This document shows, one piece after another, positions 47,020 through 56,117 of a DNA stretch of 64,000 bases. A program made the translations under genes and the position numbers. Each line of letters begins with the position of its first letter. The stretch's first letter is position 1. The stretch spans positions 1 to 64,000 of the forward strand of contig NZ_JADNRC010000009.1 in NCBI RefSeq assembly GCF_015594725.1. The letters run 5' to 3'. This stretch comes from Flavobacterium sp. ALJ2 (GTDB lineage Bacteria; Bacteroidota; Bacteroidia; Flavobacteriales; Flavobacteriaceae). The notes beneath the pieces are model-generated. The model was not told the DNA's origin. It saw only the letters and a list, made by a program, of their open reading frames with translations, and ran no database searches.

Positions 47020-49128
47020 ATGAAAAATATTATAACATCCCTCATGCTTGCATTTTCTGTTTATACCTATTCGCAAACAGAAAAAGATAGTATTATCGAA
47101 ACATCTATAAATGTATTAGATGAAATTGTAATTGTAAAAAAGAAGGTTCTTTATACTCAAAAATCAGATCGTATGGTCTTTAATGTTGAAAACAGTATTG
47201 TTGCTGAAGGAGGAACTGCTCTAGACGTATTAATGCGTGCTCCAGGTGTTGTAGTGTCTCAGGACGGAGAATTGTCTATTAGGGGCCAACAAGGTGTCGG
47301 CGTTATGATTAATGGCAAACTAACGCAGATTTCACAAAAAGAACTTGCTAATTATTTAAAATCAACAACCTCATCTAATATTAAACAAATAGAAGTAATT
47401 ACTAATCCTTCGTCTAAATATGACGCAACTGGTAAAGCGGGAATGATTAATATTATATTAAAAAAACCAAGTACTTCTGGAATAAAAGGAACCGTATTCT
47501 CTAGTTACGGAAGAGGTCGAAAAAACAGAACTAACTCTGGTATGAATTTAAGCTACAACAAAGACAAATTTGGTGTTTTTGGTAATTACAGTTATACTTT
47601 TAGAGGCGAAGAAGAACGTAAAAGATTTGAACAAATTCAGTACAAAGACATTAGCAAACAGGAAGTTGCTACAACAAATCATCAACATTCGACAACAAGC
47701 GAACCTCTTACTTCTAACAATTTCAAAATTGGAACTTCCTATGAAGTTTCTTCTAAAACAAATTTAGAAGTTTCGCTTGATGCAAAAATTGGTCGTTATC
47801 AAAATATTGCCAATGGAGGTAATGCTCTATTTAATAATTTAAATCAATTAGATTTTAATGCTTTAACCTATAATAATAGTAAAGAAAAGTGGTTTGATTA
47901 TACCTATGCTTTTTCGGGGGTTCATAAATTTAATACTGAAGGTAAAAATATGACTTTTGATTTTGAATATGAAACATCAAAATTTAGATCTAATCAATTT
48001 CAAAGTGCACTAAATTTAATCGCTGGTGCTCCAATTAATGACCGAAGAGGATACATTCCTTCACATTTAAAAGTTTTTACTGGTAAAGTAGATTTTACAA
48101 ACCCTATAAAAGAAAAGCAAACTCTGGAATGGGGATTTAAAGCAAGTATAAAGAATAATGACAATCCCTCAGTTTATGAGTACTATAATAATCAATGGAT
48201 AATTGATGGTAATTCGACAAATCATTTTGTATACGATGAACAGATTTATGCCGCTTACGCTAACTATAAATACAAATTAGAAAACCTTAGCATTCAAGGT
48301 GGAGTAAGAACAGAATATACTGCGATTGACATTAACCAAAAAACGCTAAATGAAAAACATAAAGATGATTACTTAAAATGGTTTCCTAGTCTTGCATTAA
48401 AATACGAAATGAACAGTAACCATTCAGTACACGCTTCTTATAGTAAGAGAATCAACAGACCAAGTCAATTTGATTTAAATCCATTCCGTTTTTATGATGA
48501 CTCGTTTAATTATTCACAAGGAAATCCTGATCTGGTTCCAGAAATTACTCACTCAACAGAAATAGGCTACTCTTGGAAAAGTGCATTTATGGCTTCTGTG
48601 TATTTTAACCAAACCAAAGACGTTTTTACAGAAATTTATGTTTATAATCCTGCAGATAATACAACGGTAACTTCTCAAATCAATGCCAAAAAATCTTTTA
48701 ATTATGGTGTAAATATTACCAATACAACCGATATTTATAAATGGTGGTCTGTAAATACGCTGATGAATGTTTTTGAGAATAGATTTGAAGGAAACATGAT
48801 TAATACAAATACAATTGACCCAATAGTAACATTAAATTTAAATGTTCAAAACTCATTTAGAATTACTGACACTTGGAAAGCTGAGGCCAATGCGCAGTAT
48901 CAATCAAAATCGAATGTTGGAATTTATGAGAGAGATAGTTTCTTTGATTTTAGCATCGGATTATCAAAACAGGTTCTTGCTAACAAAGGCAGTATAAAGT
49001 TTAATGTTACCGATGTTTTTAATACTAATAAATACAATATCAATTCGGTTATCGGACAAACCAGTATTGACAAAAGATATAATCTTGATAGCCGTGTAGC
49101 AACAATTTCCTTTACTTACAGAATTTAA
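47020..49128 (+). CDS. outer-membrane beta-barrel receptor (TonB-dependent-receptor-like)
   Basis: 702 residues. Signal peptide (ending YTYSQ near 19), then directly a plug-like domain (about 30-150: MVFNVENSIVAEGGTALDVL, LSIRGQQGVGVMINGK, IEVITNPSSKYDATGKAGMI) and an OMP-type barrel to the C-terminal ATISFTYRI. The carboxypeptidase-regulatory-like domain usual before the plug in this family is missing, and there is no SusD partner. Probable importer of a metal chelate or oligomer. The convergent neighbour is a PepSY membrane protein often linked to iron-siderophore use, which favours iron; that is inference. Confidence 0.9.
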   Translation: MKNIITSLMLAFSVYTYSQTEKDSIIETSINVLDEIVIVKKKVLYTQKSDRMVFNVENSIVAEGGTALDVLMRAPGVVVSQDGELSIRGQQGVGVMINGKLTQISQKELANYLKSTTSSNIKQIEVITNPSSKYDATGKAGMINIILKKPSTSGIKGTVFSSYGRGRKNRTNSGMNLSYNKDKFGVFGNYSYTFRGEEERKRFEQIQYKDISKQEVATTNHQHSTTSEPLTSNNFKIGTSYEVSSKTNLEVSLDAKIGRYQNIANGGNALFNNLNQLDFNALTYNNSKEKWFDYTYAFSGVHKFNTEGKNMTFDFEYETSKFRSNQFQSALNLIAGAPINDRRGYIPSHLKVFTGKVDFTNPIKEKQTLEWGFKASIKNNDNPSVYEYYNNQWIIDGNSTNHFVYDEQIYAAYANYKYKLENLSIQGGVRTEYTAIDINQKTLNEKHKDDYLKWFPSLALKYEMNSNHSVHASYSKRINRPSQFDLNPFRFYDDSFNYSQGNPDLVPEITHSTEIGYSWKSAFMASVYFNQTKDVFTEIYVYNPADNTTVTSQINAKKSFNYGVNITNTTDIYKWWSVNTLMNVFENRFEGNMINTNTIDPIVTLNLNVQNSFRITDTWKAEANAQYQSKSNVGIYERDSFFDFSIGLSKQVLANKGSIKFNVTDVFNTNKYNINSVIGQTSIDKRYNLDSRVATISFTYRI

Positions 49129-49176
49129 TGCTTTAAATCTTTAGTTCCACCTCTTATTTTTGTTTATTTGATGTAC

Positions 49177-49212
49177 TATAGCCTGCTTGTTTAAGCAGGC
49201 TATATCTGTTTT
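49177..49212 (+). terminator. terminator of the receptor gene
   Basis: TATAGCCTGCTT / AAGCAGGCTATA stem (12 bp) with GTTT loop; short downstream T tract. Confidence 0.82.
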
Positions 49213-49270
49213 TATTCGATAATAATGAATATTTAAATTGTTCCTTGCAATTAATTCCAACATACAAATG

Positions 49271-49334
49271 TCAGACGGAGTCGAAGTCCCGCAAAGTGAT
49301 TCAGCAAATGAGACTTCGACTCCGCTCAGTCTGA
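49271..49334. repeat. interspersed palindromic repeat (GGAGTCGAAGTC type)
   Basis: Arms TCAGACGGAGTCGAAGTC and GACTTCGACTCCGCTCAGTCTGA can fold into a long hairpin. GC-rich compared with the surroundings. This style of repeat is common between Flavobacterium genes. A 60-residue reading frame over it is not a gene. Confidence 0.75.
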
Positions 49335-49400
49335 TAATTGAACTTTACTCATCAAAACAATCATATTGGTTTTGGATTGATTCTTTATTTATTAAACATA

Positions 49401-49440
49401 AAAAGTCTTTTGAAGAATGAGAACTCTTTCAAAAGACTTT
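49401..49440 (-). terminator. terminator of the PepSY gene
   Basis: AAAGTCTTTTGAA / TTCAAAAGACTTT stem of 13 bp; on the minus strand it is followed by TTTTTATG. Confidence 0.82.
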
Positions 49441-49469
49441 AACTAACTAAAATATATAAATGGGTAATA

Positions 49470-50642
49470 TTAAATCTTAACTGTAGGTTTTTGCTTTTTT
49501 TTCCTTCCCCACCAAATATAAAAACCTGTAACTGGTAAACTGGCACATATTAAACTACCAGCGAAATATAAAATCTTAGTTGACATTCCTCCTATAGTAC
49601 CTATATGTAAACTATAATTAGATCGCATAAGCCATTTTGAGAAATGTTCGTCATCAATATATTTTTGCGAATTTGGTTTTAATTCCAATGTTTGTTGATC
49701 AAAGTACAAATCCCTCCAAACTCCCTTATTCATATCTGTACAAGCATAAAAATCATCTTCTGGTCCATCTGGAAAATGAATGATTACTGCTTCTTTATTT
49801 TCTTTGGCAATTTCCTTGCGTACTTTGTTCCAGATAAAATCGGCTGCTGCGAGTTTGTCTAATTGTTTTTGGGATAAAGTATCTTTTTTAACAGCAACAA
49901 CTTGTTCCTTTTTGTCTTTTTTATCAGCCCAACCTCCACTTATCCAGTAAGTGCTCGATCTGACCCATTGAAAACTCATAATTAATCCTGTAAAAGAAAT
50001 AAGTAATGCCAATATAATAGTATAAAACCCCATTACATTATGCAAATCATAATTTATCCGTTTAAACTTCGCACTCCATTTTATCTTAAAACTAGCATCT
50101 CTAGTTGTTTTGTTCCATTTTTTTGGAAACCAAAGAATAAGTCCACTTATGAGCAAAAAGAAGAAAATTAGTGTTCCCCAAGCCGTAACTTGCGAACCAA
50201 CATCTCTACCTAACCATAAATAACGATGTCCTTCATCCATGATATGAAAAAAGTCTTCGTGATCTACCATTCCTGTAATAGCTCCGTTATATGGATTTAC
50301 ATATATCAAAGAATCCGATTCGACATCAACTTTAATCGTTTTATCTAAACCATTGTACCATAAACCATGAATTTCTTTATTAGGCAATGCTTTACTAACT
50401 GCTTCATATATCTTAGAAGGTGGTAGTACTTTTTCTGATTCTTGCGCTTCGACATTTAACCAAGGAGATGTTGCATGTTTGATTTCTTGCTCAAAAACCA
50501 AAATACAACCTGTAATTCCCATTATAAACACCACGAGTCCAGAAGCGAGTCCCAACCATAAATGCAACCAAGCATTAATTTTACTAAAACGTGATTTCCC
50601 TTTATTTGGTGGCTTATTCGAACGGTTATTAATAGTACTCAT
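49470..50642 (-). CDS. PepSY-associated TM domain protein (iron-uptake-linked)
   Basis: 390 residues from MSTINNRSNKPPNKG; the frame is open 40 codons further upstream, but that part is not protein-like. A basic N-terminus leads to the first TM (INAWLHLWLGLASGLVVFIMGITGC), then a PepSY-like periplasmic part (about 60-150), further TMs near 165, 215 and 355, and a basic C-terminal tail. Members are inner-membrane proteins often coded next to siderophore receptors, where reductase roles have been proposed. The receptor gene here is convergent, with about 340 bases between the stops. Confidence 0.88.
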   Translation of the reverse strand: MSTINNRSNKPPNKGKSRFSKINAWLHLWLGLASGLVVFIMGITGCILVFEQEIKHATSPWLNVEAQESEKVLPPSKIYEAVSKALPNKEIHGLWYNGLDKTIKVDVESDSLIYVNPYNGAITGMVDHEDFFHIMDEGHRYLWLGRDVGSQVTAWGTLIFFFLLISGLILWFPKKWNKTTRDASFKIKWSAKFKRINYDLHNVMGFYTIILALLISFTGLIMSFQWVRSSTYWISGGWADKKDKKEQVVAVKKDTLSQKQLDKLAAADFIWNKVRKEIAKENKEAVIIHFPDGPEDDFYACTDMNKGVWRDLYFDQQTLELKPNSQKYIDDEHFSKWLMRSNYSLHIGTIGGMSTKILYFAGSLICASLPVTGFYIWWGRKKKQKPTVKI

Positions 50643-50913
50643 TGATATTAAAAGTTTAATAGGTAATAATTTTATGGATAAAAGAGGGCTATTGGTAAAA
50701 CGGATTAATTTTTTACAATTAAATAACTCCTCAAGATATTTTAAACAAAAATAGCACAACACTTACAGAAAATCAAGTTTATTTTTAATTATTCTAAATA
50801 AAAACAATATTTAACTTTTAGCGTACTTATAGCTCAAGAGAGTAACCAATTCTACCCATTTGTCTAAGTAATATATAAACAAAACCAATATTAGCATGAC
50901 ATTAATTATCCAT

Positions 50914-50955
50914 AAAAAAAGTAGCCCGTTTAAAAATTTAAACGGGCTACTTCAA
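50914..50955 (-). terminator. terminator of the PLP decarboxylase gene
   Basis: AGTAGCCCGTTTAAA / TTTAAACGGGCTACT stem; leftward it ends in seven T. Confidence 0.93.
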
Positions 50956-50976
50956 AACAATCTATATTATTTATTT

Positions 50977-52386
50977 TTATATTTTTAACATAACAATTAT
51001 ATTTTTCATCTCTTCTACAACTATTTCGATATCATTTTTACTTGTTCTCCAATTCACAAATGATGCACGGATTCCTTTACGGTTTTGATATACAGTTGGT
51101 GTCATAAACACTTTCCCTTCATCATTTAAAAGGGTTAAAAACTGACCTACATTTTCTTGATTATGGTCTCCTGACAATGTAAAGCATACATTATTTAAGC
51201 GCGTTGGTGCTAGTAACTCAAAGTTTTCATTCTCTGCAATAAAAGCATCAAATTGCAATGCAAGATTTACACTATTCTCGACTATATCCTGATATCCTCC
51301 TTTTCCATAAGCTAATAAAGAAAACCAAACTGGTAATGCTTTCAATCTTCTTGAATTTTCGGGTAAGAAATTTAGGAAACTAAAATTCTCTAATGGATCT
51401 CCCAAATAGGGTGCATTAGAATTCTGAAACGTTTCTATCTGTAATAATTTATGTTCTTCTTTTATCAAATAAAAAGCACTTTCGTAGGGTACATTAAGCC
51501 ATTTATGACAATCAATAGTAATACTATCGGCATTTTCCCAGCCTTTGACCAAATGCATGTATTTAGGTGAACAAGCAGCAAATCCGCCAAACGCAGCATC
51601 AATATGCCACCAGAATTTATATTTCTTTTTTAATGCATTTATAGCTAAAAAATCATCAAAATCGGCTGTATTTACCGTTGCAGCACTTGTAATTAAAATA
51701 AAAGGCTTTCCATTTAGAACTTCAATATTTTTCTTTAAATCGACTATATCAATTGCTTCACGATTTCCTTCAATAGTTTTTATCTTAGTGAAATTCTGAC
51801 TTCCGATTCCTAACATTGCCAAACATTTTATAGAAGATGAATGTGGAGTAGCTGAGAAAACTGCAACTGGTTCTGATATTCCATTTTTAGCAAAATCTTT
51901 TCCTAATTGTTTTCCGTACCATTGTCTTGCAACGGCTAGAGAAGTAAAATTAGACATTGTGGCTCCGGTTACAAATCCGCCTAGGAATGATTTTGGTAAA
52001 TCCAGCAATTGTAATAATAAATTAATTGTTTCGATTTCTATTAAAGCCGAAACTCCTCCTTGCGCTTTTACTGCTTGGGTATTCTGATCATAAATAGTCG
52101 TTAACCAATCACCAACTATTGAAGCTGGTGTGCTTCCTCCTGTTACAAAACCCCAATATCTTGGTCCAGGCGAAGCAATCATTAAAGGTGCTAATCGCTG
52201 ATTGAATTCTTCTAAAGCCGATAATGCCCCTAATCCCGTTTGATTTAAATTTCGGTCGGTTGTTATTGTGTTTAAATTAGAAGTTGATACTGTATCCATA
52301 GAATTTAAAAAATCTACTCCTTGTTGTTTTACCTTTTCAAGTATATTTTCAATATCTTTTAAATCTTGTTGAAGTATTGTATTCAT
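50977..52386 (-). CDS. group II pyridoxal-phosphate-dependent decarboxylase
   Basis: 469 residues. The PLP lysine is in ITIDCHKWLNVPYE (near 300), preceded by the conserved WWHIDAAFGGFA (Asp pairs with the pyridine nitrogen). The N-terminal helical part includes SPGPRYWGFVTGGSTPA. The family includes aromatic amino acid, glutamate and diaminobutyrate decarboxylases; substrate not resolved here. A symporter gene lies 78 bases upstream in the same direction, which might supply an amino or dicarboxylic acid substrate (inference). Confidence 0.92.
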   Translation of the reverse strand: MNTILQQDLKDIENILEKVKQQGVDFLNSMDTVSTSNLNTITTDRNLNQTGLGALSALEEFNQRLAPLMIASPGPRYWGFVTGGSTPASIVGDWLTTIYDQNTQAVKAQGGVSALIEIETINLLLQLLDLPKSFLGGFVTGATMSNFTSLAVARQWYGKQLGKDFAKNGISEPVAVFSATPHSSSIKCLAMLGIGSQNFTKIKTIEGNREAIDIVDLKKNIEVLNGKPFILITSAATVNTADFDDFLAINALKKKYKFWWHIDAAFGGFAACSPKYMHLVKGWENADSITIDCHKWLNVPYESAFYLIKEEHKLLQIETFQNSNAPYLGDPLENFSFLNFLPENSRRLKALPVWFSLLAYGKGGYQDIVENSVNLALQFDAFIAENENFELLAPTRLNNVCFTLSGDHNQENVGQFLTLLNDEGKVFMTPTVYQNRKGIRASFVNWRTSKNDIEIVVEEMKNIIVMLKI

Positions 52387-52464
52387 TTTAGATATAATAG
52401 TTTAAAATAAAATTATATTTTCATAAATGGTTTATATGGTTTAAATAAATTGTGAATTACATTC

Positions 52465-53688
52465 CTACCATTTCGTTTTTTCGGAGAAACGCGAAACCAT
52501 CATCGACGAAATCACATCACCATTGGCATTTAGTAAAGTAGCAATTGGATCAACTAGTGTTCCCAAAATCATGGCTACGGGTAAGGCTTCTGCCATTGGC
52601 AAACCGTAAACTGTTATCGCCAATACTTCACCAATATATCCTCCGTTTGGGATTCCTCCTTCTACAATCGAAACTATTACAGTAATACCCAATGCTAAAA
52701 GTATTGTACTTGGCTCTGTAAAGTCCTTCCCAAACATGGTAAACAATACTGTAATTTTCAAAATAGATGACATGCTCGAGCCGTCTTTATGCAACGGTGC
52801 TCCTAGCGGAATAACAACATTACGGACATGAGCTGGGATTTTCATTTTTTCGGCAGCCAAAAGATTAGCCGGTATTGTTGCAATACTACTGCAAGTACCT
52901 ATTGCTGTAAGAGCTGGCGTTACATTATTACTCCAGAATACTATAAATGCACTTTTCCCTCCTGCTATAAAAGCATAGAGACTAAAGAATACGAAGAAGT
53001 AAAATATACAAGCACCATAATAAATCCCAAGTGGTTTGGCATAAACACCAAATAATTGTGGACCATAGAAACTAACCTGATATGCAAAATATGCTCCCAA
53101 TCCTATTGGAGCCATTTTCATAATCATATTCAAAAGTTGCTTCATCACTTCGTTTCCTGAATCTAAAAAACTCCTAAAGCTATTCCCTTTTTCTCCTGAT
53201 TGCAAAGTTGCAAATCCTATTAAAAATGAAAAAATAATAAGTGCCAGCATACTTTTTCGTGACAATAATTCGTAAAAATCATTTGTTGTAAGTAACTGTG
53301 TAATTTGGTTTCCAACATTTCCAGTTGTAATATTCTCTAGCGGAATTTTAGAGACTATAATATTCTGATGAATAGGGAAAAGATAAACTGCTATAATCAT
53401 TACTAAAGCCGAAATAAGAAGTGTTCCTAAAAAAACTACTACCATTATAACAAATAGCCTTCCTAGTTTTTCTGTTTTCTCTAAATTGGCAATAGAAGAA
53501 GTGATCGTAAAAAAGATTAATGGTATGATTGCAGTAAAAAGTAAATTCAAGAAAACATCTCCTAATGGCTTTATAATCTCAACATCTTTACCAAAAACCA
53601 ACCCTAAAATACTTCCTGCAATAATACCTCCTAGAAGCAAAAGAATACTACTGTAATTTTTTATAAAATTGATTTTTTTTGTATCCAT
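52465..53688 (-). CDS. dicarboxylate/amino acid:cation symporter (DAACS)
   Basis: 407 residues with about eight TM segments and two re-entrant loops. The hairpin-like stretch TAIGTCSSIATIP (serine-rich HP1), then HKDGSSMSSILKI and the HP2 region GIPNGGYIGEVLAI followed by NANGDVISS match GltP/DctA-type carriers. It moves glutamate, aspartate or C4-dicarboxylates with H+ or Na+ across the inner membrane. Same strand as the downstream PLP decarboxylase. Confidence 0.93.
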   Translation of the reverse strand: MDTKKINFIKNYSSILLLLGGIIAGSILGLVFGKDVEIIKPLGDVFLNLLFTAIIPLIFFTITSSIANLEKTEKLGRLFVIMVVVFLGTLLISALVMIIAVYLFPIHQNIIVSKIPLENITTGNVGNQITQLLTTNDFYELLSRKSMLALIIFSFLIGFATLQSGEKGNSFRSFLDSGNEVMKQLLNMIMKMAPIGLGAYFAYQVSFYGPQLFGVYAKPLGIYYGACIFYFFVFFSLYAFIAGGKSAFIVFWSNNVTPALTAIGTCSSIATIPANLLAAEKMKIPAHVRNVVIPLGAPLHKDGSSMSSILKITVLFTMFGKDFTEPSTILLALGITVIVSIVEGGIPNGGYIGEVLAITVYGLPMAEALPVAMILGTLVDPIATLLNANGDVISSMMVSRFSEKTKW

Positions 53689-53763
53689 AATAAAAGCATT
53701 AGTGTTTTATAAAATCAATTAAATTACGCTAAAAAGAATTCAAAACTAATATCGTTACATTTT

Positions 53764-54417
53764 TTATTTCTCCAGAACAATTGTAGTAAACACTCTATCA
53801 ACTAACTCCCCCGTTTTACTTTTTATTTTTTCAGTCTGAGTTTCTAAATTATTAATATTAAATGGAGTCTTAAGAATCATTTTTTCGACTTTTTCAGTAT
53901 TATAGAGTTCGAATTCAAATTTGGTAAACGGAAGTTTTTTCATAAAACTTTCCTGTGCAAATGTTAAACTAAAGATTCCTTTATGATCCAACACACGATA
54001 TATTTCCATAAGTAACTTTACTGGTTCTTGCCAAAAATATAAGGTATTAACAGTAAATATTTTATTGAACTTTGCGTCAGGAAACGGAATTACATTTCCA
54101 TCATAAAGCAAAAAGAAAGCTTGTTTTTGAGAAACATAATTTCTATTGATCTGACGTGCTTCCTGAAACATCAATTCTGACATTTCAAGTCCGTAGTACT
54201 TTAAATGGCTGCTTTGTTTCATTAACCACTCTAAATGAGCTGCATTTCCATGTCCTAATTCTAGAATGTTATCCCCTTTTGAAATATGTAGATTTCGGAT
54301 TGAACTTAGCGTCATATTGACGTTTGTTTCATGCATCATATTTGCCATTTCGATTCCTTTTTCTCCTTCAGGTTTTTTTAATTGAGATGCGATAAATTGT
54401 AATTCTTCTTTTTCCAT
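53764..54417 (-). CDS. class I SAM-dependent methyltransferase
   Basis: 217 residues. Motif I NILELGHGNAAHLEWL (near 43-58), acidic loop YYGLEMSELM (binds the ribose), post-motif NKIFTVNTLYFW, and motif VLDHKGIFSLTFAQ. Substrate unknown; similar to small-molecule or quinone-like methyltransferases. It stands 75 bases from the symporter gene in the same direction. Confidence 0.9.
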   Translation of the reverse strand: MEKEELQFIASQLKKPEGEKGIEMANMMHETNVNMTLSSIRNLHISKGDNILELGHGNAAHLEWLMKQSSHLKYYGLEMSELMFQEARQINRNYVSQKQAFFLLYDGNVIPFPDAKFNKIFTVNTLYFWQEPVKLLMEIYRVLDHKGIFSLTFAQESFMKKLPFTKFEFELYNTEKVEKMILKTPFNINNLETQTEKIKSKTGELVDRVFTTIVLEK

Positions 54418-54460
54418 AAGTTTAAATTATTACAAATTGAAATTAAAACACCTAATACCC

Positions 54461-54544
54461 TAGCCCAGATGGAAGCGGCATCCTTTTTATTTTTTCTTTA
54501 AAAATAAAAAGATATAGCGCACAGCTGGAAATAGCTCCTGCCTC
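54461..54544 (+). repeat. interspersed element, copy A (GGAAGCGGCATCC...GATATAGCG)
   Basis: Conserved frame 'GGAAGCGGCATCCTTTTT - hairpin - AAAAAGATATAGCGCACAGC'. The inner arms TTTTTATTTTT / AAAATAAAAA pair. A diverged direct copy is at 60727-60783; the two flank the met cluster. Confidence 0.7.
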
Positions 54545-54585
54545 TGACTCTTCTTAAATTAAAACATTAAAAAAAATTATTCTTT

Positions 54586-54634
54586 ACCATTAAGAGATTA
54601 AGATAAATTAAGCCTTACTCAATCTCTTAATGGT
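54586..54634. repeat. inverted repeat downstream of metF
   Basis: ACCATTAAGAGATT / AATCTCTTAATGGT, 14 bp perfect with a 21-base loop. It ends the met operon on the minus strand without a T run. Confidence 0.65.
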
Positions 54635-54640
54635 GAGAAT

Positions 54641-55597
54641 TTAGAAAACTTTACTTGCTATTTGACGAATGTTTTCAGATTTTCCCATAGAGTAATAATG
54701 CAAAACTGGAACTCCAGCAGCTTTTAACTCTAATGATTGCTGAATTGCCCATTCGATTCCTACTTGTCGTATCTCTGCATTGTTTTTACATTTATCTACT
54801 TCATGAATTAAATCTTCGGGTAAATCGATACGGAAAATCTGAGGTAAAATCTGTAAATGTCTTTGAACTGCTATTGGCTTAATTCCTGGAATGATAGGAA
54901 TTGTAATTCCCATTTCTCTAGCTTTCTCTACAAAATTAAAATACTTTGAATTATCAAAAAACATCTGTGTCACTACATAATCAGCTCCGGCATCTACTTT
55001 CTCTTTCAGTCTTTTTAAATCTGATTGCAACGACGGTGATTCTAAATGTTTCTCTGGATATCCTGCAACACCAATACAAAAATCAGCCTTGTTATCAGCA
55101 TCCATTACTTCATGAAGGTATTTTCCCTGATTCAATAAATTGATTTGTTTTACCAAATCAACTGCATAATCGTTCCCCCCTGCTTTTGGAATAAAATACT
55201 GCTCGTCTTTCATGGCATCCCCACGTAAAGCCATAACATTGTCGATTCCTAAATAGTTACAATCTACCAAAAGATATTCTGTTTCTTCTTTGGTAAATCC
55301 TCCGCAAAGTACATGAGGAACTGTATCTACATTATATTTATGTTTTATAGAAGCACAAATCCCTAATGTTCCAGGACGCATGCGAGTTAATTTTTTATCT
55401 AAAAGTCCGTTACCTTTATCAATATAAATATACTCTTCGCGAGAAGTTGTTACATCAATAAATGGTGGTTTAAACTCCATTAACGGATCGATATTATCGT
55501 ATAATTCCTGAATACTTTTTCCTTTTTGAGGTGGGATAATCTCAAATGAGAATAATGTATTCCCATTTGCCTTTTCTATATGTTTGGTTACTTTCAT
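54641..55597 (-). CDS. metF: 5,10-methylenetetrahydrofolate reductase
   Basis: 318 residues. TIM-barrel FAD enzyme; landmarks are FSFEIIPPQKGKS with the catalytic Glu, PHVLCGGFTKEETE, LALRGD-like VMALRGDAM, and QMFFDNSKYF. It makes the 5-methyl-THF used by both MetH and MetE. Last gene of the cluster read from the SAM riboswitch, though a broken four-helix-bundle unit now lies between it and metH. Start is the ATG of MKVTKHIEKANGN. Confidence 0.96.
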   Translation of the reverse strand: MKVTKHIEKANGNTLFSFEIIPPQKGKSIQELYDNIDPLMEFKPPFIDVTTSREEYIYIDKGNGLLDKKLTRMRPGTLGICASIKHKYNVDTVPHVLCGGFTKEETEYLLVDCNYLGIDNVMALRGDAMKDEQYFIPKAGGNDYAVDLVKQINLLNQGKYLHEVMDADNKADFCIGVAGYPEKHLESPSLQSDLKRLKEKVDAGADYVVTQMFFDNSKYFNFVEKAREMGITIPIIPGIKPIAVQRHLQILPQIFRIDLPEDLIHEVDKCKNNAEIRQVGIEWAIQQSLELKAAGVPVLHYYSMGKSENIRQIASKVF

Positions 55598-55617
55598 TTC
55601 TTAATTAGTTGATGGTT

Positions 55618-55689
55618 TTTAGTTTTTGATTGATAGTTTTTAGAACTGTTGCTAATCTAAAAATGAACAATCATAAATCAAAAACTAAA
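55618..55689. repeat. inverted repeat on the left of the four-helix-bundle pseudogene
   Basis: TTTAGTTTTTGATT (55618-55631) and AATCAAAAACTAAA (55676-55689). Related in wording to the right-hand repeat at 56047-56113. Confidence 0.6.
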
Positions 55690-56040
55690 TTATTTTTTTA
55701 TAATAGTTAATAAACCCATTCAATAGCTTTTGCAGGTTTGAATCTGTTCAAAAGCAATATTGAAATTATTTTAATCTATGTATTTTTGATCAAATGCTAA
55801 ATAATATTGTGTCTCTAATTCATACAATGACCCTCTTGAAATATGAAGAAAATGTATTGTATCTTTTGAGGTCTGTCGCCCACAACCTTCAGTAATATTT
55901 GATGGTATTGAAACAGCGGCTCTTCTCATTTGATTGGTCAAACCAAATAGTTCCTCTTTTGGAAACAATTTAGATGAATCATATAATAAATTCACCAATT
56001 TCCTAGCTTCCAACCAAACATCTAATTTATTATATTCCAT
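55685..56040 (-). pseudogene. four-helix-bundle (S23/IVS-type) protein gene, interrupted
   Basis: The first 89 codons read intact (MEYNKLDVWLEARKLVNLLY, RRAAVSIPSNITEGCGRQ, FLHISRGSLYELETQ), the family also seen in 23S rRNA intervening sequences. Translation stops at TAA after KYID. The same frame then continues NNFNIAFEQIQTCK, and after loss of one A in an AAAA run reads KLLNGFINYYKKII-stop. The full original would be about 118 residues, the family length. So it has a nonsense codon and a frameshift. It sits between metF and metH with related inverted repeats on each side. Confidence 0.82.
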
Positions 56041-56046
56041 TTTTTA

Positions 56047-56113
56047 TTGATGGTTGTTTGTTGTCAGTCGATCGTTTTTGAGTGCTATAATCTAACAACC
56101 AAAAACCATCAAC
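56047..56113. repeat. inverted repeat on the right of the four-helix-bundle pseudogene
   Basis: TTGATGGTTGTTTGTTG (56047-56063) with CAACCAAAAACCATCAA (56097-56113), 15 of 17 complementary. It borders the metH stop. Confidence 0.6.
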
Positions 56114-56117
56114 CAAA

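Noticed and set aside
49238..49420. 60-residue ORF
   Set aside because: It overlaps the palindromic intergenic repeat and a terminator stem and has no protein-like features.
55771..56040. 89-residue four-helix-bundle ORF as an intact gene
   Set aside because: It stops before the last helices, which are still readable after the nonsense codon and a one-base slip.
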